A stretch of DNA of 64,000 nt from positions 143,975,640 to 144,039,639 of the forward strand of contig CM043955.1 in assembly GCA_014529385.2 (NCBI GenBank), given 5' to 3'. Under the pieces are notes generated by a model. It was not told the origin of the DNA, made no database searches, and saw only the letters and a list, made by a program, of their open reading frames with translations. The stretch's first letter is position 1. Each line of letters begins with the position of its first letter. This DNA is from Adiantum capillus-veneris (Eukaryota > Streptophyta > Polypodiopsida > Polypodiales > Pteridaceae). Position numbers and translations under genes: made by a program. Positions 1 to 11,479 of this stretch are shown piece by piece.

Positions 1-2
1 AG

Positions 3-3000
3 GAGACCTCTTCTCGAGGTTTGGAAGAGGTAGGTTCCCAAGAGAACCAAAAGGTGGAAGATGAAGGAATGTTAGAAGGTATGTTGTCTACAACACTTAC
101 AAAGGATGAAAGAGAGGAGTTCAAATGTGTGCTAAGGAAATTTCCGAGGCTTTTTGCTAAAGACTACACCGATGTGCGTGGAGTAGATGTTGTTCAACAC
201 AAGATTGAGTTGAAGCCAGAGGCCACACCTAAGGCTCAAAAGCTACGAAGGCTAGGAGTCATTAAGGAGCAGGCTCTACTCAAGGAGATAAGAAAGCTTC
301 TAGCAGCAGGTTTCATTTATCCAGTGGAGAATTCAGAGTGGGTCTCTCCCGTTGTTGTCACTCCTAAGAAAAACGGCAAGTGGAGGGTGTGTGTGGATTA
401 TCGTCCACTTAATGAGGCAACAAAAAGAGATCACTTTCCCCTCCCATTTCAGGATGAGATACTAAATGAAGTAGCTGGTCATGAGAAGTACACTGTGTGT
501 GATGGCTACTCGAGTTACTTTCAAATAGGTATCGCATTGGAGGATCAATTGAAAACAACCTTTATCACTTCTTGGGGTTGTTATGCTTTTAGAGTCATGC
601 CATTTGGCCTGACAAATGCTCCTGCAACTTTCCAACGCTTCATGAACATGGTGTTTCAAGCATTCTTTGGAAAGTCCATTAGGGTTTTTATTGATGATTT
701 TTGCATTTATAGCTCAAAATCATTGCATCTACAAAGGGTAGAAGAAGGTTTAAAGAAGCTCTATGACATGGGAGGTCAACTCAACCCCGACAAGTGTCAC
801 ATAGCTGAGGATGAAGTGATCTTGCTTGGTCACAAGGTTTCCTATAAAGGCATTGAGGTGGATCCTTCAAAGGCAAAGGCTCTTATTGAGCTACCATCAC
901 CCAAGAATCTCAAAGAGGTCATATCATTCATTCAAAAAGTGAAGTATATGTCACGCTTTATTCACTTAGCTTCGGAGTTGCTTCATCCTTTGCAAAAGTT
1001 GACACAACAAGTAGAATTTGCATGGTCTGATGAGCTTGAAGAGTACTTTTGTAACATTAAAGTCATTTTGTCAGAGCTACCAACACTCATGCCTCCATGT
1101 TGGGAGTACACATTCTTTGTTAGCTCTAGTGTTGGGAAGGAAACAATTGGTGCCGTGTTGCTACAACAAGATCCCCACAGTACAAGGATGCGACCCATCT
1201 ACTTTGCTAGTAGGGTCATGAATGCTTTGGAGAGAGACTACACAGAAGCAGAACTCATGATGCTTTCTCTCATGTTTGCGGTGAGAAAGTTTAGATCCCA
1301 CTTGCTCCCAAAACCTTTTGTAATCCTCACCGCAGAGAATTTGTTCCCTTGGGTGTCATCTCAAATGAATCTTAGTACTAGGATCTCAAAGTGGATTATG
1401 GAGTTGCAAGAGTTTCAATACTCTTTCAAGGTAGAAGATAGTGTGCGTGCACAATTGGCAGGGATTCTCACTTATAGGGTACATGAGAAGGAAATTAAGG
1501 TGCCTCAAGTAAAGACCCTACCATTGCCACCACCAAAAAGTATTCCCAATGCTTTTACCTTGTTCTTTGATGGAGCTTTTCGACGAGCCACAGGGAAAGC
1601 AGGGGGAGGGCTAGTGTTGCTCAACCCAAGTGGAGAGGTGGTCATGAAAGAGAAGGTCAATCTACCAGGTTCAACTAGCAACAATGAAGCAGAATACGAC
1701 ACACTACTTCATGGTTTGAAGATGTGCATTGGCCAAGGGATAAAACGTCTCATGGTAAAGGGAGATGCACTTCTCATTGTTAAACAGATTTTAGGCATTT
1801 GGGCATGCAAGAATGAAAGCTTAAGGACAAAAGTTCATGCCATTCGTAAGATGTTTAATCAGTTTGAAGAAGTGCAACTATATCATATTCCGAGGAAACA
1901 AAATGAAGATGCCGATTTACTTGCACAACAAGCAGTTACATGTGTTGAGAGAGAAGTGCAGGTCATCATGGTGGCAGCAGCTGTCAAGCAACCGAGATAC
2001 CAGGGATTGGAGTCATTGGCTCCCATTATCGGCTACATTTTGGAGGGTGAGTTTCCACAAGACTTCACGAAGGCTCAGAAGAGGAGACTCATGAAGAAGG
2101 CAAGTTTCTATCTCTTCCTAGAAGGCTCCCTCTATCAAAGAGGGAAGGATCAAGTGTGCAGAAGAGTACCAACTATCGAGGAAATTCCAGCCATTCTAAA
2201 AGGTTTGCATGAAGAGGCATGTGGTGGTCATTTTGCCCAAGAATCAACTGTGAAGAAGATTTTGCTTGCGGGGTATGTTTGGCCAAGCTTGCATGTGGAT
2301 GTTCAACATTGGTGTAAAAGCTGTCACAATTGTCAGATAAATGGAAATAGAAGGTTGGTGCATGGCCCGAGGCAAATAGTGCTTGCAAATGGACCCTTTG
2401 AAAAGTGGGGCATTGATTCTATGGGTCCTCTGCCTAGGACAAAAAATGGTAAACTCTACATTCTAGTGGCTGTAGACTATATGACTAGGTGGGTGGAAGC
2501 TCAAAGTGTGGCAAGAGTGAATGAGAGGACAGTTAGCAAGTTTGTGTACAATCACATTTGTTGCAGATTTGGCACACCTTTGGAGATTGTTTCTGATAAT
2601 GGTCCAGGGTTTAGGAAGGGCTTGCTCACAGAAGTTTGTGAAGAGCTTCACATTCTACATCGTCATAGCACACCATACTACCCACAGTCAAATGGTTTGG
2701 TGGAGAAGGCTAATGGTGTCATTGCAGGAATCATTAGAAAGATGGTGCAAAACAAGACAAAATTATGGGATGACTTCTTGGATGGTGCCTTGTGGGCATA
2801 TCGAACCACATATAGGGAAGCCACGGAGTTCACACCATTTCACTTGGTCTATGGTCAAGAGGCTTTGCAGCCTATCGAGCTCAACATTCCAACAATGCGA
2901 CTTCATGGCAAAGGAGCACAAGATGATCAAGAGGTATGGATGGATCGACTTCTTACGTTAGTGGAGCTTGAGTGGAAAAGAGAAGCAGCATATGAGTGCT

Positions 3001-3431
3001 ACAAGAGGAAAGCCACATAAGCGAAAGAAACGCACGACAAGAAACTGAAGGACAAAGGCATCAAGGAAGGAGAGCTTGTGCTAAGGTATGAGAATCGACT
3101 CGATAATCGTTTTGATGCCAAATTTGAAACAAGATGGCAAGGGCCATACATAGTCAAGAAGGCTTTCAATTCAAGTTACTATCAGCTTATGGACTTGAAT
3201 GGTAAAGAGCACTCCAGGAAAGTAAACGGGTATCGCTTGAAGCCCTATTTGAGTCGCCTTCTACCAAAGGATCTACCAAAGATCTGTCAGAAGGCCATTG
3301 TCTCATGTAAGTATTGTTACATGAAGCATGAGTGTAACTCTAGCCAAAATTCTGAGGGGCCAAACAATAAAAATCTCATCAAGGACTCTGAAGCACTCTC
3401 TTTGGAAAAGATGCTCTATGATGGTACATGA
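3..3431 (+). CDS. pol: pol: reverse transcriptase / RNase H / second RNase H / integrase, one internal stop
   Basis: The frame is open from the window edge to a TAA at 3018-3020 and continues in the same frame to the family's natural end at 3431, so one nonsense codon separates about 1000 and 136 residues. Counting from position 21: RT about 70-250 with FIDD at 223-226; first RNase H about 360-460 without its usual acids (VSSS and TAEN where TDAS and TDH are expected); second RNase H about 510-640 with acids at 517 (FFDGAF), 556 (NNEAEY), 582 (KGDAL) and 631 (EDADLL); integrase with HHCC zinc finger about 730-769 and catalytic D799, D859, E895. The tail after the stop is the integrase C-terminal domain. 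Copy D has Gln at the stop codon, so it is a CAA to TAA change. Confidence 0.93.
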
Positions 3432-3445
3432 ATATACCATCATCC

Positions 3446-3459
3446 AGGGGGAGGGCTAA
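3446..3459 (+). other. polypurine tract, element A
   Basis: AGGGGGAGGG followed by CTAA lies directly before the LTR terminus TGATAGCC. It is the plus-strand DNA priming site of LTR retrotransposons. The same tract precedes the LTRs of C and D. Confidence 0.85.
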
Positions 3460-5173
3460 TGATAGCCGTTTTTCGGCTCTTTGTAATTGCCACAGTGAAT
3501 TACCTCACCCTACCAAAATCACCCAAACACTGTGGCTATCCCTACCATTTCACTGTACATAGGCGTGCGTGAGTCACGGGACTTTTCCCATATCTTCTTA
3601 AAAAAACCCTCAATTAGCTAGTCATTGGGCTAGTTGAGCCAAAAAAATAAAAATAAATAAAAAATATAAGTATATTATGGCCCATGCGTATGTAAATATT
3701 TCTTTGTATATAGGGCCTAAATAAAAGTTTTTTTCATAATTATTTTGGTATTTATTTAAATATTTCTACCTAGGTGTGTGTTATTTATGCTCTGTACATT
3801 GCCTCACCATTACCACAATTTTTTCTTACCATTTTTCATACTCTTTATTCCATATAGAAATATTTTCATGTAAGCTTCTCTTATATTTGGTGTAACTCCA
3901 CCCCAACAAAAATCCAAAAAAACTAGTTTTATTTATGTGTATATTTTTTCACTATTGTGATTTTTCCCTTCCTACATCTATTTTGTTTTTTTTTCTAAAA
4001 AATTAGAACACCAAAAATATTTATCTTTTTATGGTAGCCTCATAATGAGAGAGATTTCTTTTGACCCCTTTATATTTTTTCCACTTATATTATTTATATT
4101 TGACATGTACATATTTTTTAGACCCCTCAATATTTGATTTTCTTAGTTGTACTATTCACTTATATCATAATCTCAACAATATCTTCAATTATAGACCTAC
4201 CAAATAAGGTCAAGGGTAGGTGGCATGCATACATGCACTATGAAGGGCTCACTCTTGGAGGTATTCAAAAGAATCATCCAAAGAAGGACCCCACAAGGAC
4301 CTTGTGCAGTGGAAAAAAACGGTTGGTTTTGCTGAATTTTTAAAGTTCACTTGCTCTCCGAATTTGAAAAGGTGATACAAACAAAAGTTGTAGCTCGTGG
4401 GCTGAACTTTTGCCTCAAATTTTTTCATATTTTTTTGAGCTACGAGCTGTGAGCTATGATTTTATTAGTGGACCCCAGTTTTCCCATGCTATGCAGCCAC
4501 ACTCTCTCTTCCACTTTATCATTTTCCTCTTTCACACACACTTCTCCACTCATCATCCCCACCTCTCTCACCACTCCTCTCTGCACCCTACTCACCTTCT
4601 CCTCAACCTTGAAGAATAAGAGAAACCATGGTGAACTCATACCTCCCACACACAATTCCATTCCAAAATTGACCACCTAGTCTCATTTTTCCTCCTCCAA
4701 TTTACCCATATCTATCAAAAAAAACCACAAAAGTCAGCCTCTTCTCTTAAAAGACAGCATCATGGTGGTTGGTTACTCAGCTTCAATTACCTTGTCTCTC
4801 AAGGAAGGTCAAGAGTGGAGAAAAAATGTACCGTCAAAGCTAGTGGACCGTCAACAAGCGTCAAAAATTGGCCCTACTCAAGACACTTGGAGCATCAACC
4901 TTGTAAGAAATCCACCTTTTCTTACCTCTTAAGAGTTTTTCTTCCTTATTTGTATCCTACATGGATACTCCCCTTGTAAATATCCAATTCCATTTGTAAA
5001 TTAATACTAACTCTACTAACACTAACCCACTATGAAAAGTCCTATCACCTCCATTTCTCTCCTCTCTCTTTCCCCACCAACTTCTTGATAATTCCAAGCA
5101 AAAGAAATTAGATAAACTGCGGAAAATCTAACCCAACCATGGTTAGAGGAGTAACCCTAGCCTTCAAAATTGC

Positions 5174-5180
5174 TATAAAA
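5174..5180 (+). promoter_or_regulatory. TATA box in LTR A
   Basis: TATAAAA followed by GGAGGG, in the 3' half of the LTR. The same motif with the same context occurs in the C 5' LTR (63434-63440, minus), so it is the likely transcription start signal of this LTR type. Confidence 0.6.
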
Positions 5181-5838
5181 GGAGGGTGTAGCTAGCACAA
5201 AAAAGGGAGAGCCATAAGCAAGAGCACTATGCTATAGCTTGAGAAGCCAAGCTCAACCTCTCTAGAAGGAGCTCTTGAGTGGAAGCTCATTGTCTTATGC
5301 ATGTGCATGTGTTGTAATAGGGGATTAGCAAGGGAACTCTATGCCATTGTAAGAGAGAGAGTGATCATTCAATTGAGAGTAGAAAATCTATCATTTCTCC
5401 TACTAGTGTAAGCCCAACATTTGCTGAATCAAGGAGGGTGGATTTGGACTAAGCTTGGATACTTTGTCTCCCTTCCAACGTGAAGTAATGGACAACAATG
5501 ATGCATAAGTGTCTTGGTGTTTTTTGTTAAGTTCTTGATAGCTTGTCTCTGGTGTTGTCATCAATCTAGCCATAAATCCCACATACTGTAAGAGGGCGAC
5601 AGGGTGGAGAGGACTCCCCTGGCCTTAAGACCGTGATTGGGGTGGCTTTTCTTGTGATGTGTTGTGGTGAAATTTACGCAAGCTATGTTGAACAAATACT
5701 AATCTCACTTTGATTTGTCATGACAGATTTGTAAGAAGGTATTAATGCAACAAGCACCCCCTCCCCCTTTCTCTCTCTTTCTTAAATATATAGTTGTGTT
5801 TGCTTGATCATTGCTGATACGTTTCAAATCAGCCCAAG

Positions 5839-5847
5839 CTCTCTCTC

Positions 5848-5912
<65 letters not shown>
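5839..5912 (+). repeat. (CT)n microsatellite in LTR A
   Basis: About 74 bp of CT with one interruption, downstream of the TATA box and so probably in transcribed LTR sequence. The C LTR has the equivalent tract at 62713-62769 on the opposite strand. Confidence 0.95.
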
Positions 5913-5914
<2 letters not shown>

Positions 5915-6086
5915 GCGTCCTAGTTCGCATCCAAAACTAGGTGGTGCCCCAAATTTGTGTAGGGTTAGGTTGTCGGTTTGTGTGTGTGTTTGTTGTTTTT
6001 TCCAACCCCAACCCAATTGAGCAGCATGGGAGCCTAGAAGAGTGCTTGGAGGCCACTCTTCTTGTTGCCCGCCCCAGACCGCCTCA

Positions 6087-6919
6087 CTGTCAAGGATCCA
6101 ATCCCGATCTTGGTACGGGCAGGTTGGGGACCTTAGAAGAGGATGGGGGGAATATCCAAGAAAGACCACCAAATAGAGTCGTTTGGAGGGATTGAATACC
6201 TATGCTTAGAAAGGGTGTTCAGTCGAATGTTGGCCATGTGTCTATTCCAAGCTATAATAACTGACCGTATGAGATCGGAGCCAACAGAAGTGATGGGCTT
6301 CTTTCGAAATAATATTACAGAAGTTGGAAAATGGGACCAACCTTTGAGATCCAAAAATCTAAAACTGTAGATTTTTCTGAGCAATAACCTAGCCCATTCC
6401 TCATCTGGCTGATGAAGGTTTGCAATCACAAGCTTAACTCCCATTTTATCAGCCTATAAGATCAAGATTTTGGATGCCTAACCCACCTTTCTCCCTAGGG
6501 AGAGTGCATATGTCCCATGAGACCTTGGAGGTTTTTTCGACAAAGAGATCCCTTGCCCACAAAAAATTCCTATAAATCTTAGTAATCCTCAACAAGTGAC
6601 AATCTGTTGGTCTCTAGCAGCCGAAAAAGAAAAGTACATATGCATTCAAAAAGTAATTGATGACTTTCACTCTGCCAGCCAAGGAATTTTGGAAGCCTAT
6701 CCATATATTGAGCTTCTATTGAATTTTTTTGCAAACCCAATCCCAACGACTTTGAGACCCCATTGGAATTCCTAATAGCTTGAAGATATCTCCTTCCTTA
6801 AGGATTTTACATCCAGCCCGAGACACCCAGTCTGGGAGTGACAAGTGAGAAAAGACTCCTATTTTACTGTGATTAACCTAAGAACCTGAAGATAAACAAA
6901 AGATATGCATCATGGGCCA
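6087..6919 (-). pseudogene. L1-type LINE ORF2, 3' portion (post-RT region)
   Basis: On the minus strand this region translates, with several stops and frameshifts, into the part of a plant L1-type ORF2 after the FADD box: motifs such as LLGIPMG, the GRVKVI stretch and GGLGIQNLDL are recognisable at about 6450-6850. It continues the LINE fragment at 11480-13205; copia-1 splits the two. A short open stretch at 6133-6444 belongs to the same decayed protein. The 3' end of the LINE is cut where element A's LTR begins. Confidence 0.75.
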
Positions 6920-7146
6920 TGTTACCATATACATGTGGTAGTGATGTGTGTGAACACACTAGGACCGCCGGGGCATTTTTTCCCTCTTTAGGAGGTTTTT
7001 TCCCATGTGCATTGTATATACGCCCATCACTCTAGGGCTATCTATCTTTCCATTGCACACCAAGTAACACACTCTGTATTGTGTGCCTTGAGCTTCCTTC
7101 ATCTTCTTCAAGTTGTATGTGTTTCTCTGCAACCCTAATTCCAACA
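6920..7146 (+). repeat. copia-1 5' LTR (227 bp)
   Basis: Begins TGTTACCATATACA and ends AATTCCAACA, with the tRNA-Met primer site two bases later. Matches the 3' LTR at 11272-11479 except for substitutions and about 20 bp missing from the 3' copy. Confidence 0.92.
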
Positions 7147-7148
7147 AT

Positions 7149-7160
7149 TGGTATCAGAGC
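7149..7160 (+). promoter_or_regulatory. primer-binding site, tRNA-Met, copia-1
   Basis: TGGTATCAGAGC, complementary to the 3' end of plant initiator tRNA-Met, two bases after the 5' LTR. Confidence 0.95.
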
Positions 7161-7442
7161 AGGTTACGTCCTCACGGGCTTAGTCGCCAGCTACTCCAAC
7201 ACACGCCTACTCACTTTCTCCGATTATAATGAGGTCTGTTCAGATTTTTGATTTGGTCTCTGTTTCCACTACAAGCAGGTCTGCACATGCAATTTTGTCA
7301 TTTTGTGTAGCATTTTTGTCAGTGCCGTTTTCTGCATAACAGGTGCCTTACAGTCTTGCTGGTTTGTGATATATAGCACGTGTTGTTTGCATTCCATTTC
7401 TCCTAGTTTAGGGCAGTTTTCACATCAGGTGCAACATTTACT

Positions 7443-8430
7443 ATGGCTGACAACAACACAGATGTCTTCAAGATGTTTGCTGCGAGGACAGGTTGGATGG
7501 GGACAATTACCCTATGTGGTCTTATATGATGCAGCACGTTCTTGTGTCAAAGGGCGTCTGGAATATTGTGCAGGGCATTGATGTATGTCCTGGTTCTGAG
7601 GATGTAGGCGATGTTGGGATGTTGCAGGTCTTGCTGCAAGAAATGCTGCTATTAGATTTGTTTTGCCTACAATAGAACAATTTATTTGGATGTAAAGGAT
7701 GCACATGCTCATGCATTGATTGCGTTGTCTGTGAAGTGCACCACTGTTCCTCACATTCGTTCAGAAAAAATTGCAAAACAGGCTTGGGATATTCTAGCAG
7801 GTCTTTATGCAAGCAGCAATGAGGCTAAAATTGCTTTGCTACGTAAAGAGCTGGAGTCGAAGATTATGCATGAGGAAGATGATATGGACACTTTTGTTGC
7901 TGGTGTCAAGGATATCAATGAGCAACTTATTTCTGCAGGTGAAATCATTTCAAACAGTTCCCTTCTATAGACTGTTCTTAATGACTTATCAGATTCTTAC
8001 CAGAATTTTGCTAGTACTTGGAGACTTATGACCCAAGGAAATCCTGAAGTTGTCAAGTTTGATGCATTATGCACATCGCTGTTGCAAGAGTCACTTTTCC
8101 AGAAAAAGCAGAACTAGGCAGCGTGCAGTTGAACAAGCTTTTATTGCTTCTCAAAGAAAGGGTGGTAACAACAATGCAGCCACTTCTTATGGTTCTGCTG
8201 CGAGTGGAAAAAATTCTGTTCCTAATGCTTCTGCTGGCAGCACTTCGTCTGGCAATTCTGGTGATAAGGGCAAAAAGAAGATGCATTGCCATTATTGTAA
8301 AGCTAATGATCACTTGATCAAGTCGTGTCCTAAGTTGAAGGCCAAAGAGGCTAAGAAGAAAGAGGGTGGTTCCACTGCAAATGCTAGTTCCACTACAAAT
8401 GCAGCCATTGTTGAGTCTTCTGTGAAAGGA
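7443..8430 (+). pseudogene. gag: copia-1 gag (frameshifted)
   Basis: The likely start is the ATG at 7443, but the reading frame changes by about 7490, where the copia gag motif DGDNYPMW begins. It changes again near 7680, with helical capsid sequence at about 7686-7970, and again near 8115. A CCHC zinc knuckle (CHYCKANDHLIKSC) follows at about 8285-8330, after a Ser/Gly/Asn-rich linker. The protein would package the element's RNA. Three or more frameshifts make it a pseudogene. Confidence 0.85.
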
Positions 8431-8519
8431 GAATGTGTTGCTGATGTTGATGCAGAATGGGCGTTTAGCGCAGAATGCACTTACAATCCTGTTGTCCATG
8501 ATGCATGCATGTCAGTTGC

Positions 8520-8784
8520 TGCAGATTCACATATGTGGTATTTCGACAGTGGTGCTACAAAGCACATTTCCTCACATCGTGAATTTTTCACCTCTCTCGA
8601 GTCTGTCCCTCAAGGAATTCTGTCACTTGTGCCAACAATGCCTCTTATCCGGTTCGTGGAGTTGAAAAGATTGGGCTTACTGCTGCTAATTGCACTTCTT
8701 TCACACTTGTTGATACACTTTATGTACCCCGGATCAAGAAGAATATTTTGTCTGTATCTGCACTTGCTAGACTTGCACTTGTAG
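8520..8784 (+). pseudogene. copia-1 aspartic protease
   Basis: In the frame of the zinc knuckle, WYFDSGATKHIS at about 8537-8572 is the copia retropepsin active site (DSGA). The frame is lost downstream and ends at 8784. The enzyme would process the copia polyprotein. Confidence 0.8.
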
Positions 8785-8969
8785 TCAAATTTGTGGATGA
8801 CAGATGTACAGTTCATGATCTCAGTTTTGTGATGAAATCGTTGCATCTGGGCTTTTGTGACATGGGCTGTATAAACTCACTTTGTATGACAAGTGTGGAT
8901 AAAATTTTGCGAATGCAATTGCAGATTCAAGGGCTATTTCAGATGCAAAACTTTAGCATGCACGTTTTG

Positions 8970-9063
8970 ATCATCTGAATTTTACCAGTTTGCTGTGTTT
9001 GCAGAGATCTGCAGAGATCATCTGAATTTTACCAGTTTGCTATGTTTGCAGAGATCTGATATG
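8970..9063 (+). repeat. 47-bp tandem duplication inside copia-1
   Basis: A unit containing CATCTGAATTTTACCAGTTT starts at 8972 and again at 9019, a 47-bp period with one or two differences. It lies between protease and integrase. Confidence 0.85.
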
Positions 9064-10035
9064 GTTGCTTTTTTGCCGCCTCTTGAAGCACCTTTCAAAT
9101 ATGTTTGTGAAGGCTGTATTTTGGGTAAGATGCAACGTTCTAAGTTTCCAAAGGATGGTTCAATTTGGGCCACATGCAGGTTGCAGCTTGTGCATAGTGA
9201 CGTTTGTGGGCCCATGCAAACTCTATCCTTGGGCAATTACCTTTACTTCATGACTTTCATTGATAATTACTCCAGGCAATCATGGGTATTTCCACTTAAA
9301 GCGAAGTCTGAAGTTTTTATGTGCTTTAAACAATTTCTGGCTATGGCTGAAAATGTATCGGAATGTACTATGGACACTCTCCATTCCGATCGAGAGGGGG
9401 AGAATATGCCTCATGAATTTAATGCATTTTTGGCTAGTCGTGGGATAAAACACAAATGTACAGTTCCTTATACGCCTCAGCAAAATGGTGTTGCTAAGAG
9501 GAAAAAAAAGTCACTTACAAAAATGGCACGATGTATGGTCAAAAGTCAAGCTTTTCCGCATTCCTTTTGGCTTGAGGCCATCATGTGTGCCACTTATGTA
9601 CTTATAACAGGTATCCTACGAAAGCTTTTCACTCTATTACTCCATATGAAGCATGGCATGATAGAAAGCCTTCTATTGACCACATGCATGTTTTTGGCTA
9701 TTTGGCATATGTTTTGGTGCCACAAACACAACACAGAAAATTGGACGATAAGGCTGTCAAGTGTTTTTTTGTTGGTTATAGTGCTGAAAAAAAAAGGTTA
9801 CAGGTTGTATCATCCACAAACAAAGTGTATTATGGTTTCACGGGATGTAGTGTTTGTGGAAGATTTTGTTCAGCCCTTGTTGTCATGTACTAAAGACAGT
9901 AATGTAAGCTCAAAGGACATTTATGACACTTTGTTGCCTCTTTTTAGTGGTGGAAGTTTGAATGTAAATTCCAATGAGGCAAATGTACAGCCTATGGGGG
10001 TTTTTGAAAATGTTACTAGGCTAAGGGGACCATAG
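8995..10035 (+). pseudogene. copia-1 integrase
   Basis: An open frame covers the end of the zinc-binding region (CEGCILGK) and the catalytic core. The two aspartates are visible in LVHSDVCGP and LHSDREGE. The third acid is replaced: NGVAKRKKK reads Lys (AAG, 9496-9498) where copia integrases carry Glu (NGVAERKN), a single G to A change. After about 9590 the copia protein continues in another frame. The integrase would join the cDNA to chromosomal DNA. Confidence 0.88.
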
Positions 10036-10750
10036 GAAGACTTTTGCTGCCATAAATAGACCCTATTTTGATGAATTTTTTATACAAGGTTCCTATCCGA
10101 ATTGGAAAATGATTTTAAAATGAAAATCGTAGCTAATGAGCTAAAGTTTCTGCCCATAGCTGACACTCATTCGGTAAAACGAGGCTTTTATAACAGTCCA
10201 ACAGAAAGCACATTGTATGTAAAGTGTGAGGGTGATGTACTTCTCATTGTGGTTCTTTATGTAGATGATTGTTGATCATTGGACCAAATGAGAGACATAT
10301 TGCTAAATTTAAGGCTGATTTGAATGCTACTTTCAAGATGAAAGATTTGGGGTTGTTGCATCATTACTTGGGTATATAGGTCAAGCAGTGTGATGGTAGT
10401 ATTGCCTTGTGTCAGAAAAGTTACATAGAGACATTGCTATGTAAGTTTGGACTTGAAGATTGAAAACCTATTGCCACTCCCATGGAAACAGGTTTGAAAT
10501 TGAGTCTTCATGATGCTGGTGATCTTGAAGATGTCATTCTTTATCAAACTATTATTGGATTCCTCATCTATGTATGTGATAGGAGGCCAGATATTCAGTT
10601 TGCAGGTAAGCAGATTTATGCATAGCCCAGGGTCTAAGCATTGGCAGGCTGTCAAGAGAATTTTTTGCTATCTTAGTGGCACTTTACATCTTGGCTTGTT
10701 TTATCCCAAGGGGGGATCATTACCGCCAGACTTACATGCTTTTTGAGACT
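10036..10750 (+). pseudogene. copia-1 reverse transcriptase remnant
   Basis: Only the back half of RT is recognisable. YVDD occurs at about 10258-10269, preceded by a FYNSPTES-like stretch and followed by the DLGLLHHYLG region in broken frames. The front half of RT is missing: the end of the integrase side (about 10030) meets mid-RT within about 150 bp, so several hundred bases have been lost or replaced. Confidence 0.75.
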
Positions 10751-10756
10751 AGCTAG

Positions 10757-11197
10757 TTGTTTTGGCATGCGAGCGTTCCAAGCGGTTTTTGTTTCTTACT
10801 TGGCAGTTCATGTATATCATGGTTGATCAAGACGCAACCTGCTGTGGCCACTTCAAGTTGTGAGGCTGAGTACAGGGCATTCTTCACAGCTATGGTTGAG
10901 TGTGTATGGCTCAGACGCCTTGTGGCTGATTTGGGTGTTAGACAGGACACTGCCAACACTATCTACACTGACAGTGAGAGCGCATTGACAATTGCGAGGA
11001 ACCCAGTTTTTCATGTTCGCACAAAGCACATTGAGGTGCATTACCACTATGTCAGGGAGAGGATCTCAGCAGGAGAGATCAGCTTGGCTTATGTGCCAAC
11101 AAAGGACAACCTTGCAAATCTTTTAACAAAGGCATTTTCTCGTGAGAAGCTCGAAGCTTTTCGCAAAGCTTTGGGCTTAGTCCCCTTTGTGGATTGA
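10757..11197 (+). pseudogene. copia-1 RNase H
   Basis: Typical C-terminal copia RNase H: SSCEAEYRAF, IYTDSESAL, RTKHIEVHYH and the LAYVPTKDNLAN end motif are in one open frame ending at 11197. The first catalytic Asp lies upstream in damaged sequence. This is the best preserved coding part of copia-1. Confidence 0.88.
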
Positions 11198-11260
11198 TCA
11201 TGTCCTCAAGGCATGGCACTTCCCTTTACTCATGTGTCAGCTCTCGTTCACCGCATCACT

Positions 11261-11271
11261 CCAGGGGGATT
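11261..11271 (+). other. polypurine tract, copia-1
   Basis: CCAGGGGGATT directly before the 3' LTR terminus TGTTACC. Confidence 0.8.
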
Positions 11272-11479
11272 TGTTACCATATACACGTGGTAGTGATGTG
11301 TGTGAACACACTAGGACTATCGGCGCATTTTTTCCCTTTTTAGGAGGTTTTTACGCCCATCACTCTAGGGCTATCTATCTCTCCATTGCACACCAAGTAA
11401 CACACTCTCTATTGTGTGCCTTGATCTTCCTTCGTCTTCTCCAAGCTGTATGTGTTTCTCTACAACCCTAATTCCAACA
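11272..11479 (+). repeat. copia-1 3' LTR (208 bp)
   Basis: Same termini as the 5' LTR (TGTTACC...CCAACA). It lacks about 20 bp present in the 5' copy after GGAGGTTTTT. Flanked by GACCA, the imperfect target duplication. Confidence 0.92.

Larger units (their letters stand above)
1..6086 (+). mobile_element. Tat-like Ty3/gypsy retrotransposon, element A (5' part outside window)
   Basis: The element enters the window inside pol and ends with a full LTR. Order seen: reverse transcriptase, degenerate RNase H, second RNase H, integrase, polypurine tract, LTR. The order RT-RNaseH-aRNaseH-integrase is characteristic of the plant Tat/Ogre branch of Ty3/gypsy. Its protein is nearly identical to element C (55606-60884, minus) and fragment D (19220-19914, minus), so the three are copies of one family. 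A is the best preserved. The LTR ends directly against LINE sequence, so A probably inserted into that LINE; its 5' target duplication lies outside the window. Confidence 0.93.
3460..6086 (+). repeat. 3' LTR of element A (2627 bp)
   Basis: Starts TGATAGCC after the polypurine tract and ends GACCGCCTCA, giving the TG...CA termini of LTRs. The end was fixed by comparison: the 5' LTR of C and LTR D both end at the same CCGCCTCA, after which the three sequences diverge (LINE after A, primer-binding site after C and D). The first part resembles LTR D; the part from about 4560 on resembles the C LTRs. It holds a TATA box at 5174 and a long (CT)n tract at 5839-5912. Apparent ORFs inside are not coding. 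Confidence 0.9.
6920..11479 (+). mobile_element. Ty1/copia retrotransposon, copia-1 (both LTRs present)
   Basis: A full-length but dead copia element of about 4.56 kb: 5' LTR, tRNA-Met primer site, gag, protease, integrase, damaged RT, RNase H, polypurine tract and 3' LTR, in the copia order with integrase before RT. Target duplication is imperfect: GGCCA (6915-6919) against GACCA (11480-11484). It sits inside a LINE of opposite orientation, just after that LINE's FADD motif. Many frameshifts and stops, loss of part of RT and a mutated integrase glutamate show it is inactive. Confidence 0.93.

Noticed and set aside
2521-2961. 146-codon + frame inside element A pol
   Set aside because: Shadow of the integrase frame; no independent motif.
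8053-8499. 148-codon minus-strand frame opposite copia-1 gag
   Set aside because: Antisense shadow of the gag/nucleocapsid region.
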